Positions 8,379 through 17,532 of a stretch of 64,000 nucleotides of DNA are shown here, piece after piece. The stretch lies in NCBI RefSeq assembly GCF_900547735.1, contig NZ_URHZ01000016.1, positions 15,890 to 79,889 of the forward strand, in the 5' to 3' direction. This stretch comes from an uncultured Clostridium sp. GTDB taxonomy: Bacteria > Bacillota > Clostridia > Lachnospirales > Lachnospiraceae. The translations under genes and the position numbers were made by a program. Each line of letters opens with the position of its first letter. Position 1 is the first letter of the stretch. Below the pieces are notes generated by a model. That model worked only from the letters and a program-made list of their open reading frames with translations, had not been told where the DNA came from and did not search any database.

Positions 8379-8819
8379 GTGGATCATTACGAGACGCTCA
8401 ATGAAGTACTGGTAAAGCTGTTCCGTGATATTATGGATATTGAACAAAAGGCCATAATCACACCGGAATATAAGGATATCACCAATAACGATATGCATGT
8501 GATCGAAGCGATCGGGATTGAGGCTCCAAAAAACATGTCCTCTATCGCCAGAGAGCTGTCTGTTACGGTGGGAACCCTTACGATTGCCATGAACAGTCTT
8601 GTGAAGAAAGGCTATGTGGAGAGAACACGCGGCCAGGAAGACAGGAGAGTCGTGTATATATCCCTTTCAGAAAAAGGCAGGGGAGCTTACGAGCACCACG
8701 CCCAGTTCCATAAGGAAATGATAGACAGCGTTACCAGTGAGCTTACCAAAGAAGAGCTGGAAACTTTAATAACGGCATTGTCCAAGCTGAAGAAATGGTT
8801 TGACCGCTGGAAAGAGTAG
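8379..8819 (+). CDS. MarR family transcriptional regulator
   Basis: The GTG at 8379 is preferred because AAAGGG lies six bases ahead; an ATG at 8364 is in frame but has no site. 146 aa. The winged helix is clear: MSSIARELSVTVGTLTIAMNSLVKKGYVERTRGQEDRRVVYISLSEKGR, including the wing DRR motif. Dimerisation helices flank it. The N-terminus (ETLNEVLVKLFRDIMDIEQ) resembles FabT-like regulators of fatty-acid genes, but no such genes are in the window, so the target is unknown; the downstream lipoprotein and its own promoter are candidates. Confidence 0.88.
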   Translation: MDHYETLNEVLVKLFRDIMDIEQKAIITPEYKDITNNDMHVIEAIGIEAPKNMSSIARELSVTVGTLTIAMNSLVKKGYVERTRGQEDRRVVYISLSEKGRGAYEHHAQFHKEMIDSVTSELTKEELETLITALSKLKKWFDRWKE

Positions 8820-8843
8820 AATATGAGGAGGCATCACGCAAAT

Positions 8844-9365
8844 ATGAAAAGATTTATGGTAGTATTAACCGGAGTGATTATGGCAGCAGCCCTTGTTGCA
8901 TGTACCCCGACCAAGCAGAGCAGCGAGAAGAGACAGAACCCTCCCGCGGGAGCCACACAGGAATCCACGGTTGACGGAGCCCTTGAGAAGCAGGAGATGG
9001 TGGTAGATGCAGATCCAACCGTAACAGTCTGCGTTTATTCTTTAAATGATGATAAGACAGGCCTGAAACAGAATATCGATGCGATTGACGGTGAAGAACT
9101 GGATGCTCAGCTGCTGGTTGATAAGATGGCGGAACTGGGAGTAATCGAAGAAGGAATCAAAGTAAAGAGCTTTGACAATAAGGACGGCGTGATTACACTT
9201 GATTTATCAGCCCTGGCAGGTGTTAAGGATGATAAGACGGTAACGGCTGTTGTCAATACCTTCATCCAGAACTACGAGGCTGAGGAATTGGCACTGAGTG
9301 TAAACGGAGAGAAAATCGGCAGCGGAAATTATAAGTTTGTCAAAGAATATAAGAAGATGAATTAA
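8844..9365 (+). CDS. GerMN-domain-like lipoprotein
   Basis: ATG 8844 chosen because GAGGAGG at 8825-8831 precedes it; an in-frame ATG at 8823 lies before that site. 173 aa. A signal peptide ends in the lipobox LVAC, so Cys is lipidated and the protein sits on the outer face of the membrane. After a linker, VTVCVYSLNDDKTGLKQNI ... LVDKMAELGVI ... VITLDLSALAG ... AVVNTFIQNY resembles the GerMN domain found in spore-germination and other exported proteins. Same direction as the MarR gene with a 24-bp gap, so co-transcription is likely. Domain assignment is by pattern only. Confidence 0.7.
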   Translation: MKRFMVVLTGVIMAAALVACTPTKQSSEKRQNPPAGATQESTVDGALEKQEMVVDADPTVTVCVYSLNDDKTGLKQNIDAIDGEELDAQLLVDKMAELGVIEEGIKVKSFDNKDGVITLDLSALAGVKDDKTVTAVVNTFIQNYEAEELALSVNGEKIGSGNYKFVKEYKKMN

Positions 9366-9400
9366 TAAAAAAGAACAGTAAAAAATAAGTCAGAAGCCGC

Positions 9401-9447
9401 AAAAACAGGGTTTCGCTGAATCAGAATTCGGCGAAACCCTGTTTTTT
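9401..9447. terminator. Strong bidirectional terminator
   Basis: AAAAACAGGGTTTCGC pairs perfectly with GCGAAACCCTGTTTTT; T runs on both strands. Ends the MarR-lipoprotein transcript. Confidence 0.9.
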
Positions 9448-9570
9448 TCAGTACAGCACGGTAATACCATCGGTTTTATCCAGCCCGGTCCTTAGCAGTT
9501 TCTTTAATTCACTAAAATAGGGCGGCACGGTTCCTTTGGGCCAGATATAATGATTTTAAGCACATAAAAA

Positions 9571-9604
9571 CGGGAAGTAATCCACAATAATAGATTACTT
9601 CCCG
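9571..9604 (-). terminator. Terminator of the DUF885 lipoprotein gene
   Basis: Perfect 12-bp stem CGGGAAGTAATC/GATTACTTCCCG; on the minus strand five T follow. With the terminator at 9401 it fills the otherwise empty 309-bp gap between the converging genes. Confidence 0.8.
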
Positions 9605-9674
9605 CTCTTTATCCACAAAATTTCTATATCTCATCTGTATATCTGTCTCTGTCTATTACCCCTGCCGTCTATTT

Positions 9675-11531
9675 TTAGCTGTTAACATCATAAGTCAGGA
9701 GCCAAGTCTCAAAGTACGGTTTAATCACACGGAAAGAGGCGCCCTCCATATCCAGGATAAATTTATGGAATGCCTTTGCCGAGTACCGGCTGCCCAGGGA
9801 TTTCTGGGCGGCATCCCTCAGAGTGCAGATTTCCAGGTAGCCGGTATAATATTTCAGGTAGTTGCCCGGATTATCAATAATGGAGTTAAACATTTCCTCG
9901 CAGACCTCCGGATCGCTGATCCCGTAATATGTGCTTAAGAAACCGGAAATCTTATCCAGATCCCAGCCGTCGTAATGGATATGGATATCCAGCAGGGCAT
10001 ACAGTGCGTAAATAGATGCCTGGCTGCGGGCCATCAGCTCCTTCATATCGGGGGAGAGGCCATTGTCAAATGAATAGCTGTACAGTTCACAGTATAATCC
10101 CCATCCCTCATCATATCCGCCGCAGGAAAGAACGTGCCGCAGAGGGCAGCTCTTTTTCCGGTTAAAATAAACGGACTGGTAAAGATGGCCGGGATATCCC
10201 TCATGTGCAAGAACAGAATAGAGATCCGCTCCTTCTTCCCTGGACTTATCATTGATATAGATTACATTGGTGGTGTCCGAATCAAGGGGAGGAATCAGGA
10301 AAAATGCAGGTGACAGCGAGGATTCCAGTGCTTTCGGAACGTGCTTTACCTCGTAGGAGGAATCGGTGAGTTCCGGGAAATCCTTTTTAATCTGTTCACG
10401 CAGGTGATCCAGAATTTCTACCGGTTCGGTCAGGGAAACGCTGCTCCTCTCTATCTCGGTCGCCAATTTTGGGTTGTTCTGCAAAAGCCTAGCAGTTTCG
10501 GCCATATCACGCCCGAACTGCTTCTCAATCCGATCTCTCAGCTCGGGGATGGAGCTGTCGGTTCCGGTGAGGGTGGCCACGAGATATTCATAATATTCTT
10601 TGCCCTTTTCATAGTGGCAAAGACCGTTATTGTTGGTTCCGCGTCCCTTTAATTCCTCCAGGGATTTGGACAGATTCGTGTAGGCGGGGATGAAATGCTC
10701 TTTTAAAATCTGCAGATGTTTTTTCTTGTACTCCGCCTTCTCCTCGTCGGTCAGCCCATTCACCTCGTCCAGACGGCTGCTGAAGGTCTCCGTAAGGAAG
10801 CTGTTCTCCGGCCGGATCAGATAATCTTTGCAGGACTGCAGCATGCGGTCGATTGTAACGTCGCTGGGCGCCAGCCCGGCATCGGCCTGCTCTATCTCGT
10901 AAGCGGCCAACTGGCCGTAGTAAACATCAATCTGGGAGAGCAGTTCCAGATAGTGGTCAATGTCGTTCTTGTCGTAAAATGTGTACTCGGCAAGCAGTAC
11001 AGGAAGCTGGGCCTGGGTTCCGATTAGCGGACTCAGCGGCTGGCCGTAGAGCTCCAGTCCCTTTGACGCCATCCCGATTTCCAGGGAGTCCTTTAACATT
11101 TTATAGGTAAAAAGCTGATCAGCCGTCAGGAGAGATGGATCAAATGCCTTGAGCTCCGTGAACAGTTTCTCATTATCCGCGGTATCTTTTTCCAGTTCTG
11201 CTTTGGAAATGGTCTGGAATTTTATCTCGGGTGTATCGATGCCGTAGTTTTCGGGATTCCTGAGCATAAAGTGGAGACTCAGAGGGTCGGAACCGACAAT
11301 CTCCCGGAAAATACGATCCGTAAAAGTATCAAATTCAGCCTGGACAGCCGCCGCATCTTTACCGCTGCCGGGATTCTCTGCGTTCTGCTCCGAACCGCTC
11401 TGTGCGGGCTGTGACGACGCCTCCGATGCCTGGTACGATTCCACAGGCGGATTATAACGGGAGCAGCCGCAGAGCATAATCGTGGCCACCAGGGCCAGCA
11501 GATAGTATAAACAGGTTTTACGTGCCTTCAT
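9675..11531 (-). CDS. DUF885 family lipoprotein, putative metallopeptidase
   Basis: 618 aa, ATG 11531 preceded by GGAGG. Signal peptide with lipobox MLCGC, then a Ser/Gln/Asn-rich linker of about 35 residues. The long helical body matches DUF885, whose mark is the HEGYPGH zinc motif at residues 443-449, followed by the CGGYDEGWGLYCELY segment that carries the third zinc ligand. The family resembles M32/M3-like gluzincins and is presumed to be a surface peptidase. Full length for the family. Single-gene transcript; peptide substrate unknown. Confidence 0.88.
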   Translation of the reverse strand: MKARKTCLYYLLALVATIMLCGCSRYNPPVESYQASEASSQPAQSGSEQNAENPGSGKDAAAVQAEFDTFTDRIFREIVGSDPLSLHFMLRNPENYGIDTPEIKFQTISKAELEKDTADNEKLFTELKAFDPSLLTADQLFTYKMLKDSLEIGMASKGLELYGQPLSPLIGTQAQLPVLLAEYTFYDKNDIDHYLELLSQIDVYYGQLAAYEIEQADAGLAPSDVTIDRMLQSCKDYLIRPENSFLTETFSSRLDEVNGLTDEEKAEYKKKHLQILKEHFIPAYTNLSKSLEELKGRGTNNNGLCHYEKGKEYYEYLVATLTGTDSSIPELRDRIEKQFGRDMAETARLLQNNPKLATEIERSSVSLTEPVEILDHLREQIKKDFPELTDSSYEVKHVPKALESSLSPAFFLIPPLDSDTTNVIYINDKSREEGADLYSVLAHEGYPGHLYQSVYFNRKKSCPLRHVLSCGGYDEGWGLYCELYSYSFDNGLSPDMKELMARSQASIYALYALLDIHIHYDGWDLDKISGFLSTYYGISDPEVCEEMFNSIIDNPGNYLKYYTGYLEICTLRDAAQKSLGSRYSAKAFHKFILDMEGASFRVIKPYFETWLLTYDVNS

Positions 11532-11651
11532 TTTTTACCTCCAATTGCCTACTATTATAATTTATATTAGGGGAGATTACAACTTATCAATGAAAATTGA
11601 AAAGATGGGGCCGCTGGGATCGCTGTGGGGGGTTATGGGGGGGAGGGGTGA

Positions 11652-11903
11652 GTCTTCAGTCCCGGGGGAAGTATGTCGCGAGAGGGATTCCGGGAGAAAA
11701 AATTCCTACGGGGACCCGCTCCCGCTTGTGGAATGCGCAGCGGGTGCTAGCTTCGAAAAGACCTGCCACCGCACGCTTTTGCACTAAGCTCGAAAATACC
11801 TCGCCAAGTGCTCAATGTGTCAGCAAGCACCGGCGGATTCCAAGGTCCCCTTCGGAAAGTTTTCACCCTCCATCCCCCGATACGTTATGGCGGGACTGAA
11901 GAC
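11652..11903 (+). repeat. MITE-like element, copy 1 (252 bp)
   Basis: Begins GTCTTCAGTCCCG and ends CGGGACTGAAGAC, a perfect 13-bp terminal inverted repeat. The interior matches, in reverse complement, the element at 12263-12459 over most of its length. It holds ~55 bp near 11760-11815 that copy 2 lacks. No transposase frame. No clear target-site duplication could be read at the ends. Confidence 0.75.
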
Positions 11904-12262
11904 GCGGAGGGCATCGGCCATAACAATCCTTCGGCAAATCCCTTTTCATGGAAAAAAGCGGGTGTACCCCTGTGAAAAGGTATCCAGGTGTACCTTTATA
12001 TATAGGTGTCCTGGGAGAATATAATTGAATTTGAAGTTTACTAATTATAGTTTTTACTATTTTAATGATAAATAAAAGGAGCTGCAGTTATAAACAGAGG
12101 ATATCCAGTAATAAGACACTGATACAATGGAGCCTGAAGAATTCACTGACCTAACCCTGCCGAAACAAACCTACCGGTTGCCTTCTCTTCACCCCTTCCC
12201 TTTTGAAAAATCAGGACAATCAGCCGGTGTCAGGATGGCGGACGGGGGCGAAAACCTACCCG

Positions 12263-12459
12263 GTCTTCAGGCCCGGCGACATACTGACCGGGGAAGTAGG
12301 GCGAAAACTTTCCGAAGGGGACCTTGGAATCCGCCGGTGCTTGCTGAGGTTTTATACGAAGCTAGCATCCGCTGCGCATTCCACAAGCGGGAGCGAGTCC
12401 CCGTAGGAATTTTTTCGTCCGGATTCCCCTTGCGACATACCTCCCCCGGGACTGAAGAC
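12263..12459 (-). repeat. MITE-like element, copy 2 (197 bp, inverted)
   Basis: Reverse-complement copy of 11652-11903 with an internal deletion. Outer end CGGGACTGAAGAC at 12447-12459; the inner end GTCTTCAG-GCCCGG at 12263 has drifted at one base. The two copies could pair as a long hairpin with a ~360-nt loop. Confidence 0.75.
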
Positions 12460-12590
12460 CCTCCAATACCTTCCCCCTCTCCCGACCTTCATCCCGACAT
12501 AGGCGTCCTCATTTTTCAATCCATTTGCCACTCCCTTTATAATGTGATAAAATATAGTGTCTTGAATCGAAAAGAAGAAAAGGAGCCGTA

Positions 12591-13676
12591 ATGCAAATGA
12601 AAAGAGAACATCTATTCCCGCTGGATTTTGTTCGTGTCCTGGCTGCTGTGTCGATTGTTGTTTTCCATTATAATGCTGTGACGTTCATGGAGCCCATTGT
12701 TAATAAACCGATCCTTTTATTTTTTAATTATGCCAACGGAAGTATGGGCCATATCGGCGTTTCACTGTTCTTTATTCTGGCGGGGGCGTCGCTGATGTAT
12801 TCGTCGATGGAAAAGCTGGATCTAAAGACGTATTTTAAAAAGCGATTCCTTGCGATTTATCCGCTTTACTGGACCGTTTATGCCGCTTTTTTTGTATATA
12901 ATTATCTGATTAAGCATAACTTTGCCTTTGATAAACCATTGTCCAGGCTGCTTCTTACGGCTGTTGGCATGGATGGGTATCTGAATTACCTGATTCCGAA
13001 CTACTATCTGTTAGGCGAGTGGTTTATCGGCTGTATTCTTTTGATTTATCTGATGTTTCCGGCGCTTCGGGCGTGTATGCTCCGTTGGCCGGTGCTCACT
13101 TTAGTTGGCACGGCGCTTATTTATATTCCTCTCACGCTGTTTTATCCGTTTCAGATGGATATTCAGTTTTTCTTCCTGCTCAGGGTGCCGGAAGTGCTGT
13201 TTGGCATGTATTTTATAAAATATCTGTATGGAACTAGGCAGCAGCGGGAAAAATATGACTGGAAATGGGGACTGGCGTCTTTTATCGGAGTTTTTACAGT
13301 TATGACGGTGAAAACGTCACTGCCGGTTCCGTTTAAAATCCTGTGGACGGGGATACCGCTTTTTCTCTTTCTCGTATGGGTGGGGCAGTTTATTAAAAAT
13401 ACGGTCGTGAAGAAGGGAATTTCCATTTTCTCTTCCTATACCTTTGCCATCTATCTTGTACATCATATTCTGGTCGGGAAATTTGTGTTTCCACTGATTG
13501 GGCGGCCGGTGGGAAGATTGGAAAACTATCTTGTTTTCTGGAAGTATTTTGTATTCATCAGTATAGTCGGTGCGGTATTTTACTGGATGAGCCGTATTTT
13601 AACAGGAATTGCCGCTCTTTTGTGGGGCAGCACGGTTTCATGGCTGAACTGCAGGAAGGATACAACGGAACGGTAA
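12591..13676 (+). CDS. Acyltransferase family 3 membrane protein
   Basis: 361 aa, ATG 12591 six bases after AAGGAG. The opening LDFVRVLAAVSIVVFHYNAV carries the R and H of the acyltransferase-3 (OafA/YrhL) active site, and about ten hydrophobic helices follow, including the ANGSMGHIGVSLFFILAGASLMYS block. Such enzymes O-acetylate or otherwise acylate cell-surface glycans, using cytosolic acyl-CoA. No glycan operon adjoins it, so its acceptor is unknown. It sits just after the inverted-repeat region and has no obvious strong promoter there. Confidence 0.85.
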   Translation: MQMKREHLFPLDFVRVLAAVSIVVFHYNAVTFMEPIVNKPILLFFNYANGSMGHIGVSLFFILAGASLMYSSMEKLDLKTYFKKRFLAIYPLYWTVYAAFFVYNYLIKHNFAFDKPLSRLLLTAVGMDGYLNYLIPNYYLLGEWFIGCILLIYLMFPALRACMLRWPVLTLVGTALIYIPLTLFYPFQMDIQFFFLLRVPEVLFGMYFIKYLYGTRQQREKYDWKWGLASFIGVFTVMTVKTSLPVPFKILWTGIPLFLFLVWVGQFIKNTVVKKGISIFSSYTFAIYLVHHILVGKFVFPLIGRPVGRLENYLVFWKYFVFISIVGAVFYWMSRILTGIAALLWGSTVSWLNCRKDTTER

Positions 13677-13800
13677 TAACAGCGCTTTATGCCGCGGGTA
13701 CCGGGCCCCGGCAGTTCCATTAAAAGCGTGTGAAAATGTCCCGCGGAATATGTCATGGCCGGACTTTCGCCGGTTTATGCCGGATTTTGAGGAATCCTTC

Positions 13801-13829
13801 TTGACAAAAAGAGTTGAAAACGCTAGACT
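13801..13829 (+). promoter_or_regulatory. Promoter of the T-box-metG transcript
   Basis: Perfect TTGACA at 13801-13806, 17-bp spacer, TAGACT at 13824-13829. Transcription would start near 13836, just before the T-box leader. Confidence 0.8.
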
Positions 13830-13835
13830 AAACTA

Positions 13836-14250
13836 TATCTTTTAGAAAGTAACAATATAAAACAAAGGCTGTGAAGAGAAGAGTACGCAGAAGGAATGAT
13901 TACAGAGAGTCCGGGTGGTGGAAACGGATTGTCAGGAGAGCTGCCGAAGATGGTCTCAGAGCTGCGCTGCCGAAGTATGGATGGAGTGCCTACGTAAGTG
14001 CCGGGTCCGTTGATGACGACGAACTGTGTGCGGGGTGTTCAGGCTGTCTGTTTTAAGCAGTGACGGAGCAGGTCCGTTAACACCGCAGGCTGTGAACACG
14101 CAGTGGGTCGGCAGAAATGCCGGAACAGAGACGTTTCTCTACAGCCGTAGAGGCATCCGTTGTGAGACGGCATGCGAATTAAAGTGGTAACACGGGAAAA
14201 TAACTCTCGTCTTTAATGGTGATTCAATCACCTTTAAAGGCGATTTTTTT
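13836..14250 (+). ncRNA. T-box leader controlling metG
   Basis: The conserved 3' part is clear: AAAGTGGTAACACGGG near 14180, then CTCTCGTCTTT, the two sides of the antiterminator. UGGU in the bulge would pair with the ACCA end of tRNA-Met, as its discriminator base is A. A competing terminator follows at 14209-14250 (CTTTAA-GGTGA / TCACC-TTTAAAG plus seven T). Stem I lies near 13895-13960; ATG occurs in GAAGATGGTC around 13947 as a possible Met specifier. Uncharged tRNA-Met should allow readthrough. The span of about 400 nt is longer than the usual 200-300. Confidence 0.85.
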
Positions 14251-14251
14251 A

Positions 14252-14311
14252 TATCATAGGAAAGTGTTCCTATGGTATAAAAAAGCCCTCCGGGCGGGAT
14301 TCTTTGTTCTT
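14252..14311 (+). repeat. Palindromic repeat family B, short copy 1
   Basis: TATCATAGGA / TCCTATGGTA palindrome followed by AAAAAGCCCTCCGGGCGGGATTC and TTTGTTC. Same structure as the copy at 56615-56672. It lies in the metG leader between the T-box terminator and the ribosome site. Confidence 0.75.
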
Positions 14312-14357
14312 TTTTCTTCAACTATAAAACTATTATTCATAACAGGAGGAACGATTT

Positions 14358-16337
14358 ATGTGTCAGAATTGCAAAAAACCATATTATATAACTACCGCAA
14401 TCGCCTATACATCAGGCAAGCCGCATATCGGCAACACTTACGAGATTGTACTGGCGGACAGTATTGCTAGATATAAGAGGGAACAGGGATTTGACGTGCG
14501 TTTCCAGACGGGAACCGACGAGCACGGCCAGAAGATCGAGCTGAAGGCCGAAGAGGCCGGTGTAACGCCTCAGGAGTTTGTAGACGGTGTAGCAGCCCAG
14601 ATTAAGTCGATCTGGGATCTGATGAACACTTCTTATGATAAATTTATCCGTACAACCGATAAGGAGCATGAAGAGCAGGTACAGAAGATTTTCAAAAAGC
14701 TGTATGACAAGGGTGATATTTATAAAGGCCACTATGAGGGACTTTACTGTACACCGTGTGAGTCCTTCTGGACCGCCTCCCAGGTAGTGGACGGCAAATG
14801 TCCCGACTGCGGCCGCCCGGTTATTCCAGCGAAGGAAGAGGCATATTTCTTTAAAATGAGCAAATACGCCCAGAGGCTGATTGACCATATCAATGAGCAT
14901 CCGGAATTCATCCAGCCGGTATCCCGTAAAAATGAGATGATGAATAACTTCCTGCTCCCGGGACTCCAGGACCTCTGTGTGTCCAGGACTTCCTTTAAGT
15001 GGGGAATTCCCGTATCCTTTGATCCGAAGCATGTGACATACGTATGGCTGGATGCCCTGACCAACTATATCACCGGCTTAGGTTATGACTGCGACGGAAA
15101 CCACGGCGAATTATTTGAAAAATTCTGGCCGGCCGATCTCCATCTGATTGGTAAAGACATCATCCGTTTCCATACGATTTACTGGCCAATCTTCCTGATG
15201 GCTCTGGATCTTCCGCTGCCGAAACAGGTATTCGGACATCCATGGCTTTTACAGGGCGACGGCAAGATGAGCAAGTCCAAAGGAAATGTGCTTTATGCAG
15301 ACACTCTGGTGGATTTCTTTGGTGTGGACGCGGTGCGTTACTTTGTACTTCACGAGATGCCATTTGAAAATGACGGAGTTATTTCCTGGGATCTGATGGT
15401 GGAGCGTATGAACTCCGATCTGGCAAACATCCTTGGAAACCTGGTAAACAGGACTATTTCCATGAGCAATAAATACTTTGGAGGCGTTGTTACGGATACC
15501 GGCGTATCCGAGGAAGTTGATGCGGATTTGAAGGCCACCGTACTGGCTGCCGTGAAGAAGGTGGACGAAAAGATGGATAAGCTGCGCGTAGCGGATGCCA
15601 TTACGGATATCTTCGGAATATTCAGAAGAAGCAACAAATATATTGATGAGACTACGCCGTGGACACTGGCAAAGGATGAGGAAAAGAAGGACCGCCTTTC
15701 AACCGTTCTTTACAACCTGACGGAGGCTATCACAATCGGTGCATCCCTGTTATACTCCTTCATGCCTGAAACGGCTGAGAAGATTCTGGCTCAGATCAAC
15801 ACACAGAAGAGAACCCTGGAAGAGATGGGCACATTCGGCCTTTATCCGTCAGGCGGGAAAGTGACCGAAAAACCGGAAATTCTTTTTGCACGTATGGATG
15901 TGAAAGAGGTAATGGAGAAGGTCGAAGCAATGAGAGCAGCCGAGGCGGCCGCGTCCGAACAGCCGGAAGAAGAAAAAGAGGATGAGAATGTGATTGATCT
16001 GGAAGCAAAGCCGGAAATCACATACGATGATTTTGCAAAGCTCCAGTTCCAGGTTGGCGAAATTATTGCCTGCGAGGCGGTTCCGAAGTCCAAAAAACTT
16101 CTTTGCTCCCAGGTAAAAGTGGGAACAAAGGTACGTCAGATCCTGAGCGGAATCAAGGCAAACTACACACCGGAAGAGATGGTTGGTAAAAAGGTTATGG
16201 TTGTGACCAATTTAAAACCGGCTAAACTTGCGGGAATGCTGTCCGAGGGAATGCTGCTCTGTGCAGAAGACAGTGAGGGCAATCTGGCGCTTATGAAGCC
16301 GGAGAAGGATATGCCGGCAGGCGCTGAAATCTGCTAA
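14358..16337 (+). CDS. metG: Methionine--tRNA ligase
   Basis: 659 aa, ATG 14358 after CAGGAGGAACG. Class I synthetase: PHIGN at residues 22-26 (HIGH motif), KMSKS at 303-307, and a CTPC...CPDC zinc knuckle around residues 130-150. The C-terminal ~105 residues (from about 555) are the EMAP/Trbp111-like tRNA-binding domain that makes bacterial enzymes dimerise. An acidic linker with Glu/Ala runs precedes it. It charges tRNA-Met in the cytoplasm. Expression is governed by the T-box upstream. All key residues are present. Confidence 0.97.
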   Translation: MCQNCKKPYYITTAIAYTSGKPHIGNTYEIVLADSIARYKREQGFDVRFQTGTDEHGQKIELKAEEAGVTPQEFVDGVAAQIKSIWDLMNTSYDKFIRTTDKEHEEQVQKIFKKLYDKGDIYKGHYEGLYCTPCESFWTASQVVDGKCPDCGRPVIPAKEEAYFFKMSKYAQRLIDHINEHPEFIQPVSRKNEMMNNFLLPGLQDLCVSRTSFKWGIPVSFDPKHVTYVWLDALTNYITGLGYDCDGNHGELFEKFWPADLHLIGKDIIRFHTIYWPIFLMALDLPLPKQVFGHPWLLQGDGKMSKSKGNVLYADTLVDFFGVDAVRYFVLHEMPFENDGVISWDLMVERMNSDLANILGNLVNRTISMSNKYFGGVVTDTGVSEEVDADLKATVLAAVKKVDEKMDKLRVADAITDIFGIFRRSNKYIDETTPWTLAKDEEKKDRLSTVLYNLTEAITIGASLLYSFMPETAEKILAQINTQKRTLEEMGTFGLYPSGGKVTEKPEILFARMDVKEVMEKVEAMRAAEAAASEQPEEEKEDENVIDLEAKPEITYDDFAKLQFQVGEIIACEAVPKSKKLLCSQVKVGTKVRQILSGIKANYTPEEMVGKKVMVVTNLKPAKLAGMLSEGMLLCAEDSEGNLALMKPEKDMPAGAEIC

Positions 16338-16405
16338 ATCCGTAAGATTCACGATGCGCCCGGCAGAATACGCTGCCTTTCATATAAGACGAAATTCGGG
16401 TTGAA

Positions 16406-16437
16406 CCCCGCCTGGAAACGCAGTGTTCCCGGCGGGG
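16406..16437 (+). terminator. Hairpin terminator after metG
   Basis: CCCCGCC / GGCGGGG stem with inner GGAA/TTCC pairing, followed by ATTCTTGTT; the U tract is weak. Confidence 0.55.
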
Positions 16438-16451
16438 ATTCTTGTTGGTGG

Positions 16452-16484
16452 CAATGAAAAGTTCGCGAAGCGTGCTTTTCGTTG
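16452..16484. repeat. Palindromic repeat family A, copy 1
   Basis: 33 bp: CAATGAAAAG, a 13-bp core TTCGCGAAGCGTG, then CTTTTCGTTG. The same 33-bp unit is at 19494 and 31843. A second left arm (GGCAATGAAAA) follows at 16491. Confidence 0.85.
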
Positions 16485-16526
16485 TTGAGTGGCAATGAAA
16501 ATGAGCGGTGAAAGGAGATGGAACGG

Positions 16527-17414
16527 ATGGCAGATAAAAAGACACCTCTGGAAAAGGAATGGGATTCCTTTCTGAAACGTGAAAATAAGACCCTTAAAAG
16601 ATATGGAACCAGAAAGGAGCCTTTCTGGGAGAAAAAACTGCATAAGGCGGTGCCGGACGGGCTGAGGGAAAAACTGGAAGATGCATTTTACAAGGCATTC
16701 TGCGTGATTTTGGAAAACGGCACCGGGGTGATTGAGAAGACATTTCCCAAGGAAAAGCTGGAGGCAGAGTTCAAGACGCGGGAGTACGCAGGCAGGCTCT
16801 ATCCGGTCAGGAAAAATCTGGCGGCGGGCAGAAAGCTGGCGGCCCGCCAGGCAGCGGCAGGGGTGGCCGGAGCCTGTGCGGAGGGGGCGGTACTGGGGCT
16901 TTTGGGAATCGGTCTTCCTGACATTCCTCTCTTTCTGGCTGCGCTGCTCCGAGGCTTGTATACGCAGGCTCTGCATTTTGGCGTAGATTATAGAAATCCG
17001 GAGGAACAGGAACTGCTTCTGGAGCTTCTTGCGCTGTCTCTGTACAGCGGGGAAGATTTTAAGGAACGGGATGCGGCGATGAACCGGAAACTGTACCGGA
17101 TGGCCCGCAGGCCGCACAGAGAAGCACTGACGGAGAAAACTCAGGCGTACGGAGCAGCGTCGCCGGGGAAAACGAAAGAATTTGAAGCCGCACCGCATGA
17201 GAAAGCTCCGGCAGACGTGGATGCGGCCGCCCTTGATGCCTCACGGGCGCTTTCCGGAGAACTTCTGTATATGAAATTCCTGCAGGGAGTTCCCATTGCA
17301 GGCGTAATCGGCGGACTGTATGACGGAATTTATATGAAAAAGGTGACCGGCTATGCGGCGATCAAGCTGGAGAGAAGATATCTGCTTGGAAAATCAGAGG
17401 GAAAATGTGGATAA
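16527..17414 (+). CDS. EcsC family protein
   Basis: 295 aa. The ATG at 16527 lies nine bases after AAAGGAG; an ATG at 16518 abuts the site and is too close. The middle (GRKLAARQAAAGVAGACAEGAVLGLLGIGLPDIPLFLAALLRGLYTQALHFGVDY) fits the EcsC family: hydrophobic segments with the conserved GIPDI-like motif. A variable Ala/Glu/Lys-rich insertion lies near residues 195-235. EcsC proteins are membrane-associated and of unknown function; the name comes from a gene beside an ABC transporter in Bacillus, but no such transporter is here. Single gene between metG and tatD. Confidence 0.78.
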   Translation: MADKKTPLEKEWDSFLKRENKTLKRYGTRKEPFWEKKLHKAVPDGLREKLEDAFYKAFCVILENGTGVIEKTFPKEKLEAEFKTREYAGRLYPVRKNLAAGRKLAARQAAAGVAGACAEGAVLGLLGIGLPDIPLFLAALLRGLYTQALHFGVDYRNPEEQELLLELLALSLYSGEDFKERDAAMNRKLYRMARRPHREALTEKTQAYGAASPGKTKEFEAAPHEKAPADVDAAALDASRALSGELLYMKFLQGVPIAGVIGGLYDGIYMKKVTGYAAIKLERRYLLGKSEGKCG

Positions 17415-17449
17415 AAGGCGTAAAAACGGAAGTAAAATCCCGATAGTCA

Positions 17450-17478
17450 TTGTTTTTTCACGGGAGATTGGCTATAAT
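17450..17478 (+). promoter_or_regulatory. Promoter for tatD-rsmA
   Basis: TTGTTT at 17450-17455, 17-bp spacer, perfect TATAAT at 17473-17478, 55 bp ahead of the tatD start. Confidence 0.7.
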
Positions 17479-17532
17479 GGTGCGTGAGTAACGGATAAAT
17501 ACCAAAACGGATAAGAAGACCGGAGGAAACAA

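Larger units (their letters stand above)
11532..12590. other. One-kilobase gene-free region with paired inverted repeats
   Basis: Several frames of 60-154 codons are open on the plus strand, but they lack ribosome sites, overlap one another in different frames, and lie in the two repeat elements annotated separately. Between the elements is an AT-rich stretch of ~360 bp with a CCAGG...CCTGG hairpin near 11988-12013. No RNA family was recognised. Confidence 0.6.

Noticed and set aside
11545..12591. Several plus-strand frames of 60-154 codons before the acyltransferase
   Set aside because: They fall in the inverted-repeat elements, overlap in different frames and have no ribosome sites or recognisable domains.
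13871..14056. 61-codon frame upstream of metG
   Set aside because: Lies in the T-box leader and has no ribosome site.
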